Below are positions 8,614-16,841 of a stretch of DNA of 64,000 nucleotides, piece after piece. This DNA comes from an uncultured bacterium (lineage in GTDB: Bacteria > Muiribacteriota > Ozemobacteria > Ozemobacterales > Ozemobacteraceae), in NCBI GenBank assembly GCA_937949615.1, contig CALEDQ010000018.1, positions 1 to 64,000 on the forward strand, in the 5' to 3' direction. Each line of letters starts with the position of its first letter. Positions within the stretch are counted from its first letter, which is position 1. Under the pieces are notes generated by a model. That model saw only the letters and a program-made list of their open reading frames with translations. It was not told the origin of the DNA and ran no database searches. The position numbers and the translations under genes are program-made.

Positions 8614-8896
8614 GCTATTTCTCCTGTTTTTTTTGAGATTGCTGCTGTTTTAATCATTTTATTTTTAATATATTCCAATTACCTGCAGAATTTCACGGTA
8701 TAAAATCAATGGCTGCTTCCTCGCGCCAGAGAACTTCAGTAATGAAGCCGGAATTCAATGAAAAATTAAAAAATATTTATTTTGTCTTCTGAATCTGGCG
8801 AAGAAATCAGGCAGCTTGAATAACCGGCTGAATGGCCGGATTTACATGATGACAAACGCCGAAAATTGTATGATATAGACACGGAAGGAAAATAAA

Positions 8897-9181
8897 ATGA
8901 ATACAAAAATTCGTCATGATCTGACAGATTTGCCCAATATTGGCCGAGAAGTGGCGCGCCTTCTTGCGCTTGCCGGCATCAATACGCCTGAAGAACTGGT
9001 GCGCACCGGTGCAGTGGAAGCGGCCATCAAAATAAAAAACATTCGACCGGATGACCCGCCATGCCGCAGCATGCTTGCCGGGCTGCATGGCGCAATACTC
9101 GGAGTGCGCTGGCACACGATACCAAAACAGGAACGGGAAAAAATCTGGCTGGAATATCTTGCTCAAACTGGCAGTTCATGA
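8897..9181 (+). CDS. TfoX C-terminal-domain protein
   Basis: A 94-residue protein matching the C-terminal domain of TfoX/Sxy. LPNIGREVARLLALAGINTP is the helix-hairpin-helix start, followed by GAVEAAIKIK and LAGLHGAILGVRWHTIP. In competent bacteria this domain is fused to an N-terminal TfoX domain and acts in the regulation of DNA uptake; here it stands alone. It is cytoplasmic. The ATG follows a GGAAGG-type ribosome binding site. Its role may be DNA or protein binding, but nothing nearby points to a competence locus. Confidence 0.8.
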   Translation: MNTKIRHDLTDLPNIGREVARLLALAGINTPEELVRTGAVEAAIKIKNIRPDDPPCRSMLAGLHGAILGVRWHTIPKQEREKIWLEYLAQTGSS

Positions 9182-9293
9182 TCAGATATGAGCGAAGAAT
9201 TCTGAGAGCCTGCCCTCATGCAGCTTAACAGCTATTCAACCGGCCCCCAAAATATCACTTGCGTTCGTGTTTTTTTTGGATACATTCATTATA

Positions 9294-9390
9294 GCTGGCA
9301 CCACTTTTCTTTCGGGCGCTTTCGCGTTTGGGTTCTTGTCTGACTCTCAGGTGATGAATCTCTCCGGTTGTGTGTGGTGCCAGCTTTTTA
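9294..9390 (+). ncRNA. Possible structured RNA with terminal stem
   Basis: GCTGGCACCAC (9294-9304) pairs perfectly with GTGGTGCCAGC (9374-9384), enclosing 69 nt. A TTTTTATTT run follows at once, as in an intrinsic terminator ending a structured transcript. A TATAGC stretch lies just before the stem. It could be a small RNA or a leftover long inverted repeat. No known family was recognised. Confidence 0.3.
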
Positions 9391-9405
9391 TTTCCGGCAA
9401 TTGTT

Positions 9406-9440
9406 GAAAATCCCCGGCCATCACGTGGCCGGGGATTTTT
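9406..9440. terminator. Bidirectional terminator
   Basis: AATCCCCGGCCA (9409-9420) and TGGCCGGGGATT (9426-9437) form a perfect stem around TCACG, with A and T runs on both sides. It lies between the TfoX-domain gene and the convergent PilP-like gene. Confidence 0.8.
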
Positions 9441-9480
9441 CTGTTTCGGCAGACTTTCAGACGCCAGGCAGCGAGGCCTG

Positions 9481-9945
9481 TCAATTTTCGTTGAGCGCAA
9501 AGGTCGCGCGGCGGGCTTCCCCGATCGAGTAAACGACAACTCTGCCATTTTCGATGTCGACGACCTTGAATTTGCCGTTCACAACCTGGCCGGGTCTGAC
9601 AATGTGCTCATCATTTTCGAACTGAACGACGGCCTCTCTGACGCTGTCATTACCGCAGATGCCGGTAACTGTGAGTTTTAGAGGCGGGATCGCTTTCTTA
9701 ATTTCTTTTTGTGGAACGGGTTCGGGCTGCCGCTCGATTTTAACCGGCTCGATAACCTTTTTGGTGATAAGCGGCCTGAATGGGTCGTGGTCGGCGTTTT
9801 CGCTCTGAAATGCGAAATTCTGACAGAGCTGATCGATAACCGCGATTTCGTCGTTCTGGCTTTCTTCAGCCATAAGAGCGGTCATGGCGCAAAAAATTAC
9901 AGCTACAGCAACAGATAACTTCAGGGCCCTGGCAAGCTTTTTCAT
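9481..9945 (-). CDS. PilP/GspC-like pilus or secretion assembly protein
   Basis: A 154-residue protein. The start chosen is the ATG at 9945, preceded by AGGAGG and giving a signal sequence (MKKLARALKLSVAVAVIFCA). Residues about 50-60 hold DPFRPLI, then a proline-rich linker. Residues 85-150 form the small beta domain typical of PilP and the GspC homology region (PPLKLTVTGICGNDS, GQVVNGKFKVVDIENGRVVV). These proteins link the inner-membrane assembly to the secretin in type IV pili and type II secretion. No partner genes are adjacent; the pseudopilin cluster is 49 kb away (58.7-61.7 kb). Confidence 0.72.
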   Translation of the reverse strand: MKKLARALKLSVAVAVIFCAMTALMAEESQNDEIAVIDQLCQNFAFQSENADHDPFRPLITKKVIEPVKIERQPEPVPQKEIKKAIPPLKLTVTGICGNDSVREAVVQFENDEHIVRPGQVVNGKFKVVDIENGRVVVYSIGEARRATFALNEN

Positions 9946-10192
9946 GATCGACCTCCTCGCTGGTGTTCTGGAAATTAGAACGCGAGGCGGCACAACCGGG
10001 TTTAGATTTTTTTACCGGCGCCGGAATATGGCCAGGATAGCTGAATTTACAGATATGAAAGCAGAGATGGCTGCCATGATAATAATGGCCGGCTTTGAAT
10101 TGCCGGTTAAAACTGGTAGACTGACCCGACAGGATAAAAAATGCCGGCTGATTTAAACCCGGCTGCAGATGCCGGTGAACCGGGAGAAAGAT

Positions 10193-11254
10193 ATGCAAGC
10201 AGACGAACAGAACAGGCCAGCGGGCCGCGAAATCATCGATATGGCCGGCCGTCGGGTTACCCTGCCCGCAGTCATAAAAACCGTTTATTCGGCTTCTCCG
10301 TATGGGTTTACCGCTCTCTGCAGCATAGCATCAGAGATGCTGCCGGGGCTGATTCAGCCGCTGACGGGCGAAAGCCTGAAGTATCTTCCCGCCTGCCTTC
10401 ATCAGCTGCCGGTAATCGGCATGCTGCCCGACACCGACGGTCTGGCCAAGGCCCGGCCCGATCTGGTGGTCGTCTGGGCCGAGACAAAAAAGCCGTTCCA
10501 TAAAAAATCAGAAGATGCTCTCAATGCTCTCAATCTGCCGTTTGCGTATGTAACCATGGGCGATCTTGTCGATCTGGCCGACTACCCGGCGGCTTACGAT
10601 TTTCTTGGCGATCTGCTCAATCAGAAAGAGCGAACCGACAGGCTGGCTTCATACTGCCGGCAGACGCTGAGCGAAGTCGAGGCGGTTCTGCAGCAGGTTC
10701 CGGCCGACAGTCGCCCGCGGGTTTATTATGCAGAAGGCCGCGATGGCCTGGCGACGGAATTTGATGATTCACTGCACGCGCATCTTCTCAAACTGGCCGG
10801 CGACGTAAACATTCACCGTGGCAACATCAAGACGCATGCGGGTATGGAAAGGGTCAGCATCGAGCAGGTTGCCGCTGCCGGGCCCGATATCATTATCGCT
10901 CTCGAACGGGCTTTTTTCGCCGATGTCTTCAGGAACCCTGAGTGGCAGCAGGTAAAGGCGGTAAGAGACCGGCGCGTCTTTCTGATTCCGTCGCTGCCTT
11001 TCAACTGGTTCGACCGTCCGCCTTCCTTCATGCGCTTTATCGGGCTGAAATGGCTGATGAAATGCCTTTATCCCGAGCATTACCAGATCGACCTGATCGC
11101 TGAAGTCAGGCATTTTTTCAGTCTTTTTCTGGGCATCACGGTTTCGGCTGCCGAGGCTGCCGAACTTATAAACCAGCCGGTCAGGCATCAGACAAAAGGC
11201 CTGGCACCGCATCGTTACCCCGATTCTCTCAAGCCAACGGGCAAAGCGGGCTGA
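10193..11254 (+). CDS. Fe3+-siderophore/cobalamin-type periplasmic-binding-domain protein, no signal peptide
   Basis: A 353-residue protein with the class III substrate-binding fold of BtuF/FhuD-like ABC transporter subunits: DMAGRRVTLPAVIKTVY at the N terminus, ARPDLVVVWAETKK in the first lobe, the long connecting helix (SYCRQTLSEVEAVLQ), and GPDIIIALERAFFADVF in the second lobe. The ATG at 10193 follows GGGAGAAAG; an in-frame ATG at 10169 adds only eight residues. Neither start gives a signal peptide or lipobox, which is unusual for this family. No permease or ATPase is adjacent. It could be a cytoplasmic metal or cofactor binder, or it may have lost its leader. Confidence 0.75.
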   Translation: MQADEQNRPAGREIIDMAGRRVTLPAVIKTVYSASPYGFTALCSIASEMLPGLIQPLTGESLKYLPACLHQLPVIGMLPDTDGLAKARPDLVVVWAETKKPFHKKSEDALNALNLPFAYVTMGDLVDLADYPAAYDFLGDLLNQKERTDRLASYCRQTLSEVEAVLQQVPADSRPRVYYAEGRDGLATEFDDSLHAHLLKLAGDVNIHRGNIKTHAGMERVSIEQVAAAGPDIIIALERAFFADVFRNPEWQQVKAVRDRRVFLIPSLPFNWFDRPPSFMRFIGLKWLMKCLYPEHYQIDLIAEVRHFFSLFLGITVSAAEAAELINQPVRHQTKGLAPHRYPDSLKPTGKAG

Positions 11255-11356
11255 GCCGGTGAGCGCAAATAATTTCTTTTAAAATTGCAGATTTACGAAG
11301 TCATAGCAGCTTAAACAGTCGATTCAATCCAGACACTACAGAACAGGTGAGCAAAA

Positions 11357-12403
11357 ATGAGTCTTTCAGCCGAAGAACTTAAAAATCTATTGAAACAGCA
11401 CAATACCGCAGGCATCAGCATCGCGGTTCTGCGCGATTTTCATCTGGCTTATACGCAATGTGAAGGCGTTATCAGTGAAGAATCGCGCGAACCTCTCTGG
11501 CCTGACACGGTTTTTCAGGCGGCGTCGATCAGCAAGGTCATTTCTGCGGTTTTAACCATGATTCTGGTTGAAAAAGGCAGACTGGACCTCGACAAACCGG
11601 TAAATAAATATCTGAAGTCATGGAAACTGCCTGAAAACGACTTCACCAGCAAGACTCCGGTAACCATCAGACGGATGCTCAGTCATTTTTCCGGTATCAA
11701 TGTGCCGAGTTACCGAGGTTTTGCAAAAAAAGGCCCGATACCCTCATTGTCAGACGTATTGAAAGGAACCAACCCATCTGACGCGCCGGCGGTACTTGTT
11801 GAAAACCCGGTTGACGGGCAATTCGCTTATTCTACCGGCTCTTTTGCGGTTCTACAGACGATTTTACAGGATGTTACCGGCGAAAATTTTGAAGCGCTGG
11901 TGCAGCGCGAACTGCTGCAGCCGTTGAACATGTACAGAAGTTTCTTTGCGCAGCCACTCAGCGGGCATTTGAGCAAAAATGCAGCCTGCGGCCACAGCAC
12001 TGACGGCGAACCGGTAGAAGGCAACTGGTTTGTCTACCCGACTCAGGCAGGCAGTGGCATCTGGACAACCCCCACCGACCTGGCCAGACTTGCCCTGCAT
12101 CTACAGAAAATACTGCAGGGCAACACTTCAGGTCTGCTGCAGCCACAGTCGCTGAAAACGATGTTGTCGCCATATCGTGAGCCCTTTTTCGGTCTGGGTT
12201 TCGCGCTTTACAGCGACAAGGGGCCCGGCCTGTTTTTCGGCCACACCGGCAACACCGAGGGTTACCGGTCGATGTTCATCGCCCATGAGTCGAGCGGCTG
12301 CGGGGCATTCATTCTCGCCAACAGCAATAACGCCGACCCGGTTATCAAAGAAACAGTCAACCAGATCGCCATTTCTGAAGGCTGGCCTGGCTTTAACTGG
12401 TAA
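11357..12403 (+). CDS. Serine hydrolase, class C beta-lactamase/PBP fold
   Basis: A 348-residue protein of the beta-lactamase-related (AmpC/esterase EstB/D-aminopeptidase) family. The nucleophile motif SxxK is SISK (S57-K60). The second motif, normally YxN, reads YST near residue 157. The third is HTG (FGHTGNTEGY, about residue 295). There is no signal peptide, so it is probably a cytoplasmic esterase or peptidase rather than an antibiotic-resistance enzyme. AGGTGA precedes the ATG. It is a single gene with its own terminator. Confidence 0.85.
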   Translation: MSLSAEELKNLLKQHNTAGISIAVLRDFHLAYTQCEGVISEESREPLWPDTVFQAASISKVISAVLTMILVEKGRLDLDKPVNKYLKSWKLPENDFTSKTPVTIRRMLSHFSGINVPSYRGFAKKGPIPSLSDVLKGTNPSDAPAVLVENPVDGQFAYSTGSFAVLQTILQDVTGENFEALVQRELLQPLNMYRSFFAQPLSGHLSKNAACGHSTDGEPVEGNWFVYPTQAGSGIWTTPTDLARLALHLQKILQGNTSGLLQPQSLKTMLSPYREPFFGLGFALYSDKGPGLFFGHTGNTEGYRSMFIAHESSGCGAFILANSNNADPVIKETVNQIAISEGWPGFNW

Positions 12404-12411
12404 CCGATAAA

Positions 12412-12445
12412 AAACGCCCATGGAGCTTTCTCCATGGGCATTTTG
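12412..12445 (+). terminator. Terminator after the serine hydrolase gene
   Basis: GCCCATGGAG (12416-12425) pairs with CTCCATGGGC (12430-12439) and is followed by ATTTTG. Confidence 0.75.
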
Positions 12446-12472
12446 GGTAATGCTTTGCTGAAAGCTGCTTGT

Positions 12473-12673
12473 GAAAATCAGGTTGAATATGCCTGAATTT
12501 CATATCATTACCAGCCATGAAACCGGGGCCTTATAAAACCTTGCATCAGTTGCCCTGATTGTTATATCGTTCTTTAAACAGCCGATTGCCGCATTGAATT
12601 GTCACGGCTTACAGAAATAACCGAGGGGCAGCGTAAAAATGACAGTTGCATCTGCAGAGATTTTACAGCAAAG
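12473..12673 (+). repeat. Defence-island direct repeat, copy 1
   Basis: A degenerate repeat of about 200 bp matching 21272-21483. Exact shared blocks include GCCTGAATTTCA (12491), CCTGATTGTTATAT (12554) and CTTACAGAAATAACCGAG (12608). The left end resembles the last codons of the nucleotidyltransferase gene that overlaps copy 2. It holds a predicted promoter and a short leader ORF and lies upstream of hsdR. Confidence 0.8.
12541..12568 (+). promoter_or_regulatory. Predicted sigma-70-like promoter of the type I R-M module
   Basis: TTGCAT at 12541-12546 and TATATC at 12563-12568 are 16 bp apart. The same boxes and spacing are kept in repeat copy 2 (21342-21369), which supports the call. About 70 nt of untranslated leader follows before the leader ORF at 12639. 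Confidence 0.5.
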
Positions 12674-12686
12674 AGCCGCAGTATGA
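12639..12686 (+). CDS. 15-codon leader ORF coupled to hsdR
   Basis: MTVASAEILQQRAAV, started by ATG 12639 ten nt after GAGGGG. Its TGA overlaps the hsdR ATG (ATGA at 12683-12686). The start is in the duplicated leader; the equivalent ATG in copy 2 opens a different 26-codon ORF. This suggests translation of hsdR is re-initiated from the leader. Coding status is inferred from position only. Confidence 0.4.
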   Translation: MTVASAEILQQRAAV

Positions 12687-15064
12687 GCAAAAAGCAGCTC
12701 TCAGAACGCGATATCTGCACCAAATTCATTACCCCCGCGCTCGAAAAAGCCGGCTGGGACATCGCAACTCAGGTGCGCGAAGAGTTTCCCATTACCAACG
12801 GCCGCATTATAGTTCGCGGCAAAATGCACACCCGCGCCAAAAATAAAAGGGCCGACTACGTGCTCTTCTACAAGCCTGGTATTCCGATTGCCGTGATCGA
12901 GGCCAAAGACAACAATCATTCTGTCGGCGACGGCATGCAGCAGGCCCTCGGCTATGCCGAAATGCTGCAGGTGCCCTTCGTTTTCAGCAGCAATGGTGAT
13001 GCCTTTCTGTTTCATAATGCCATGACCACCGGAAAAACCGAGCAGGAAATCAGTCTCGACCAGTTTCCTGCCCCCGATCATCTCTGGAGTCTTTTGAAGA
13101 GCGGCAAAGCCATCGATTCTGACCAGGAAGCCCTGATAACCCAGGATTACTACAGCGACGGCGGCAACAAGACACCGCGCTACTACCAACTGCTGGCCAT
13201 CAATAAAACCATCGAAGCAATCGCTCAGGGAAAAGACCGCATATTGCTGGTCATGGCGACCGGCACCGGCAAAACGTTCACGGCTTTTCAGATCATCTGG
13301 CGCCTCTGGAAATCAAAAGCGAAAAAGCGCATTCTCTTTCTCGCCGACCGCAACGTGCTTGTCGACCAGACCATGACCAACGACTTCAAGCCCTTTGGCC
13401 CGGCAATGACCAAGATTCAGAAACGCCAGGTCAACAAGTCGTTCGAAATCTATCTTTCGCTGTATCAGGCCGTCACCGGCACCGAGGAAGAGAAAAACAT
13501 CTACAAACAGTTCAGCCCCGGCTTTTTCGACCTGGTCGTCGTCGACGAGTGTCACCGCGGCAGTGCCGCTGAAGACTCGAACTGGCGCCAGATTCTCGAA
13601 TATTTTTCCTCGGCCACCCAGATCGGTCTGACTGCGACTCCCAAAGAAACGAAAGACGTTTCCAACATCGATTATTTTGGTGAGCCAATCTACACCTACT
13701 CTCTCAAACAGGGTATCGAAGACGGCTTTCTGGCGCCTTACAAGGTTGTCCGTATCGATATCGACAAAGACCTCGAAGGCTGGCGGCCGAAAAAAGGCAT
13801 GACCGATAAAAACGGCAACCTGATAGAAGATCGCATTTTCAACCTCAAAGACATGGATCGCACGCTCGTTCTCGAAAAACGCACCGAACTGGTCGCGGCC
13901 AAAATCAGCGAGTTTCTGCGCAATACCAGCCGGTTCGACAAAACCATCGTCTTCTGCGACAACATCGATCATGCCGAACGCATGCGCCAGGCGCTCGTCA
14001 ACGAAAACGCCGACCTGGTCGCCGAAAATTCAAAATATGTCATGCGCATTACCGGCGATAACGAAGAGGGCAAGGTCGAACTCGACAACTTCATTTTTCC
14101 CGAGTCGCGCTACCCGGTCATCGCAACCACTTCGAAGCTGATGAGCACCGGCGTCGATGCGCAAACCTGCAAACTGATCGTTCTCGACCAGCATATTCAG
14201 TCGATGACCGAATTCAAGCAGATAATCGGGCGCGGCACCCGCATAAATGAAGATTTCAACAAGTATTTCTTCACGATCATGGATTTCAAAAAGGCGACTG
14301 AACTGTTCGCCGACAAAGATTTCGACGGCGACCCGGTTTCGATCTATAACCCCAGGCCCGGGCAGCCGGTAACCCCGCCCGATGATGAAGAAACCACAAC
14401 TGGCGACGCTTACCCGCCCGGCGAAGAGAACATTGCAGGCGGCGGCGTTGCCGACGATTACAGCGGCAACGGTGGCGGCCTCGAAGACGGGCAATCAGGG
14501 GCTGCCAGAAAATACTACGTCAACAACGTCGAAGTTAAGGTTTCGTCAGAGCGCGTGCAATATTTCGATGCCAGCGGCAAACTCATCACCGAATCGCTGA
14601 AAGACTACACCCGCAAAACTCTCAGCCAGGAATTTTCAAGCCTCGACGACTTTCTCAGCCGCTGGAACAGCAGCGAGAAGAAGAAAACCATCATCGAAGA
14701 ACTCGCCCGCGAGGGTGTCTTTTTCGAAGCTCTGGCCGAAGAGATCGGCAAAGACCTCGACCCGTTCGACATCGTCTGCCACGTAGCCTGGGATATGCCG
14801 CCCCTGTCGCGCAAAGAGCGCGCCGAGAACGTTAAAAAGAAAAACTATTTCACGAAATATGGGGAAAAGGCCCGCCGGGTTCTCGTTGCACTGCTTGACA
14901 AGTATGCCGACGAAGGCGTGACTCATATCGAAGAAACCCAGATTCTGACTGTAGACCCCTTCAGTCGGATCGGTACGCCTGTCGAAATCATCAGAGATTT
15001 CGGCAGCCTCGAAAACTACCGGCAGGCGGTTCTTGAACTCGAACAGGCCCTCTACTGCGCCTGA
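12683..15064 (+). CDS. hsdR: Type I restriction enzyme, R (endonuclease/translocase) subunit
   Basis: A 793-residue subunit that moves DNA with ATP and cuts it in the HsdRMS complex. The N-terminal PD-(D/E)xK nuclease shows D58, E73-A-K75 (VIEAKDNN) and a QxxxY motif (QALGYAEML). The SF2 helicase core has Walker A ATGTGKT (192-198), DECH (288-291) and motif III TAT (317-319). GRGTRINEDF (motif VI) follows near residue 518. The C-terminal 200 residues are of EcoEI type and bind the methylase. The ATG at 12683 begins MSKKQLSERDI; an in-frame TTG at 12599 is unlikely. It is followed 18 nt later by hsdM. Confidence 0.95.
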   Translation: MSKKQLSERDICTKFITPALEKAGWDIATQVREEFPITNGRIIVRGKMHTRAKNKRADYVLFYKPGIPIAVIEAKDNNHSVGDGMQQALGYAEMLQVPFVFSSNGDAFLFHNAMTTGKTEQEISLDQFPAPDHLWSLLKSGKAIDSDQEALITQDYYSDGGNKTPRYYQLLAINKTIEAIAQGKDRILLVMATGTGKTFTAFQIIWRLWKSKAKKRILFLADRNVLVDQTMTNDFKPFGPAMTKIQKRQVNKSFEIYLSLYQAVTGTEEEKNIYKQFSPGFFDLVVVDECHRGSAAEDSNWRQILEYFSSATQIGLTATPKETKDVSNIDYFGEPIYTYSLKQGIEDGFLAPYKVVRIDIDKDLEGWRPKKGMTDKNGNLIEDRIFNLKDMDRTLVLEKRTELVAAKISEFLRNTSRFDKTIVFCDNIDHAERMRQALVNENADLVAENSKYVMRITGDNEEGKVELDNFIFPESRYPVIATTSKLMSTGVDAQTCKLIVLDQHIQSMTEFKQIIGRGTRINEDFNKYFFTIMDFKKATELFADKDFDGDPVSIYNPRPGQPVTPPDDEETTTGDAYPPGEENIAGGGVADDYSGNGGGLEDGQSGAARKYYVNNVEVKVSSERVQYFDASGKLITESLKDYTRKTLSQEFSSLDDFLSRWNSSEKKKTIIEELAREGVFFEALAEEIGKDLDPFDIVCHVAWDMPPLSRKERAENVKKKNYFTKYGEKARRVLVALLDKYADEGVTHIEETQILTVDPFSRIGTPVEIIRDFGSLENYRQAVLELEQALYCA

Positions 15065-15082
15065 TTTAACGGAGAAAACGCA

Positions 15083-16534
15083 ATGTCTATCACCACCCTC
15101 ATCAAAACCATTCAGGACATCATGCGCAAAGACGTCGGCGTTGACGGCGATGCCCAGAGAATCAGCCAGATGGCCTGGTTGCTTTTTCTCAAAATTTTCA
15201 GCGACAAGGAAGCCGAATGGGAACTGACTGTCAGCGGCTATAAATCGCCACTGCCGTCGAGGTTCCGCTGGGCGAACTGGGCCGGCAACCCCGAAGGCAT
15301 AACCGGCGAGGAACTGATCGACTTCGTTAACAACAATCTTTTTCCGGCGCTCAAAAAGCTTGCCACCACTGCCGGCGTCAGCGAACAGGGCAAGGTCGTC
15401 GGCAGCGTCTTCGAAGATGCCTACAACTACATGAAATCAGGCACCCTGCTGCGTCAGGTCATCAACACCATCGAAGAAAACTTCGACTTCAATTCTTCAG
15501 CTGACCGGCACCTGTTCAACGATATCTACGAAAAAATTCTGGCTGACCTGCAGTCAGCCGGCAATGCCGGCGAATATTACACGCCCCGCGCCGTCACGCA
15601 GTTCATGGTCGACATCATCGATCCGCAGCTCGGCGAGACGGTTCTCGACCCGGCCTGCGGCACCGCGGGTTTTCTGACCAGCACCATCGAGCATCTGCAG
15701 AAGCAGGTAAAGACTCCCGATGACCGCAAATGTATCGCCACCTCGATCAACGGCGTCGAAAAAAAGCCGATGCCGCACATGCTGGCAGTTACGAACGTCA
15801 TGTTGCATGGTATCGATGTTCCGAGCAGAATCAGACACGACAACACCCTGACCAGGCCGCTCAAAGATTATGGCCCGCGCGACCGTGTCGACATCGTCAT
15901 CACCAACCCGCCATTTGGCGGCATGGAAGAAGACGGAATCGAAAACAATTTTCCGAAAAAATATCAGACCCGCGAAACGGCCGACCTGTTCATGGCGCTG
16001 ATTATGCACCTTCTCAAACCTGATACGGGCAGGGCCGCCGTGGTTCTTCCCGACGGCTTTCTCTTCGGCGAAGGGGTTAAAACGACGCTCAAACGCGAGC
16101 TTCTCGAAGAATTCAATCTGCATACGATTGTACGGCTGCCCAAGGGCGTTTTCAGCCCCTATACCGGCATCAATACGAACATTCTCTTTTTCGAAAAGGG
16201 AAAACCGACGCAGCATGTCTGGTTTTTCGAACACCCCTACCCTGAAGGGTACAAGTCGTATTCGCGGTCAAAGCCGCTGACCATTCAGGAATTCGACCGT
16301 GAAAAAGCCTGGTGGAACAATCGCAAAACCACCGAACACGCCTGGAAAGTGCCGGTCGAAGAAATCGTCGCCCGCAATTACAATCTCGACTGCAAAAACC
16401 CGCATGTAACCGAAGTAAATCATCGTGACCCCGAAGAGCTGATGGCCGAATATCAACAGACAGTCGCCCGGTTAAAAGCCGTGCAGCAGGCTCTCAAAGC
16501 CGAGCTGATCGCCTGTCTCGGAGACAAGACATGA
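15083..16534 (+). CDS. hsdM: Type I DNA adenine methyltransferase, M subunit
   Basis: A 483-residue N6-adenine methylase that protects host sites and forms the core of the HsdMS/HsdRMS complex. The helical HsdM_N domain covers about 1-150. AdoMet motif I is DPACGTAGFL (189-198) and catalytic motif IV is NPPFGG (275-280). The C-terminal helices bind HsdS. A GGAG ribosome binding site lies before the ATG. Its TGA overlaps the ATG of a 28-codon ORF (ATGA at 16531). Confidence 0.95.
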   Translation: MSITTLIKTIQDIMRKDVGVDGDAQRISQMAWLLFLKIFSDKEAEWELTVSGYKSPLPSRFRWANWAGNPEGITGEELIDFVNNNLFPALKKLATTAGVSEQGKVVGSVFEDAYNYMKSGTLLRQVINTIEENFDFNSSADRHLFNDIYEKILADLQSAGNAGEYYTPRAVTQFMVDIIDPQLGETVLDPACGTAGFLTSTIEHLQKQVKTPDDRKCIATSINGVEKKPMPHMLAVTNVMLHGIDVPSRIRHDNTLTRPLKDYGPRDRVDIVITNPPFGGMEEDGIENNFPKKYQTRETADLFMALIMHLLKPDTGRAAVVLPDGFLFGEGVKTTLKRELLEEFNLHTIVRLPKGVFSPYTGINTNILFFEKGKPTQHVWFFEHPYPEGYKSYSRSKPLTIQEFDREKAWWNNRKTTEHAWKVPVEEIVARNYNLDCKNPHVTEVNHRDPEELMAEYQQTVARLKAVQQALKAELIACLGDKT

Positions 16535-16617
16535 GTATCTGCAGATTTGTTACTCTGACTGAGAATTTGAAAGACCTGTTTGTGCAAGAGCCTCTTGCAC
16601 AAATATTGTGCCGATGA
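16531..16617 (+). CDS. 28-codon linking ORF between hsdM and the winged-helix gene
   Basis: It starts in an ATGA overlap with the hsdM stop (GGAG 7 nt upstream) and ends in an ATGA overlap with the ATG of the winged-helix gene at 16614. The peptide begins MSICRFVTLTENLKDLF. It contains the 25-bp palindrome at 16579-16603. It is probably a coupling or regulatory leader; no homology was recognised. Confidence 0.4.
   Translation: MSICRFVTLTENLKDLFVQEPLAQILCR
16579..16603. promoter_or_regulatory. Perfect palindrome before the winged-helix gene
   Basis: TTTGTGCAAGA and TCTTGCACAAA are perfect 11-bp arms around GCC. It ends ten nt before the ATG at 16614 and has no T run, so it is not a terminator. 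It may be an operator for the winged-helix protein or an RNA hairpin that limits translation. Confidence 0.55.
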
Positions 16618-16841
16618 AATGCGCATATTGTGCTGAAAATTCAGAAGAAACTGTGGAAAAAATTATTCAGGCCATTAAAAATGACCCCTGCATAACTATT
16701 GAAAAGTTGAGCCAGATAACAGAGTTATCGACAAGGGGCATTGAATGGAATCTGAAAAAGCTCAAGGAAGCCGGTCGCATAACAAGAGTCGGGCCAAGAA
16801 AGGGCGGACACTGGAAAGTTCTGAATCCGGAAAATGAATAA
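16614..16841 (+). CDS. Small winged-helix DNA-binding protein in the R-M operon
   Basis: A 75-residue protein made almost entirely of a winged helix: ETVEKIIQAIKNDPCITIEK (helix 1), LSQITELSTRGIEWNLKKLK (turn and recognition helix) and a wing ending KGGHWKVL. It resembles the C-terminal HTH of AlbA/RecG-like ATP-binding proteins but is free-standing. Two cysteines (CAYC) precede it. The ATG at 16614 is preferred for its ATGA overlap with the upstream leader; a GTG at 16608 is in frame. Its 3' end overlaps hsdS by 8 nt. It likely controls expression of the R-M genes, perhaps by binding the palindrome at 16579-16603. Confidence 0.65.
   Translation: MKCAYCAENSEETVEKIIQAIKNDPCITIEKLSQITELSTRGIEWNLKKLKEAGRITRVGPRKGGHWKVLNPENE

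Noticed and set aside
9255..9548. 97-residue minus-strand open frame
   Set aside because: It crosses a strong bidirectional terminator and overlaps the 3' end of the PilP-like gene; not a credible gene.
13313..13972. 219-residue minus-strand open frame in hsdR
   Set aside because: It is antisense to the helicase core of hsdR, which has clear motifs; no independent start or domain.
15554..16234. 226-residue minus-strand open frame in hsdM
   Set aside because: It is antisense to the methylase domain; a codon-bias shadow.
16579..16603. Palindrome as a transcription terminator
   Set aside because: No T run follows and it lies inside a continuous operon, so it was kept as a regulatory candidate instead.
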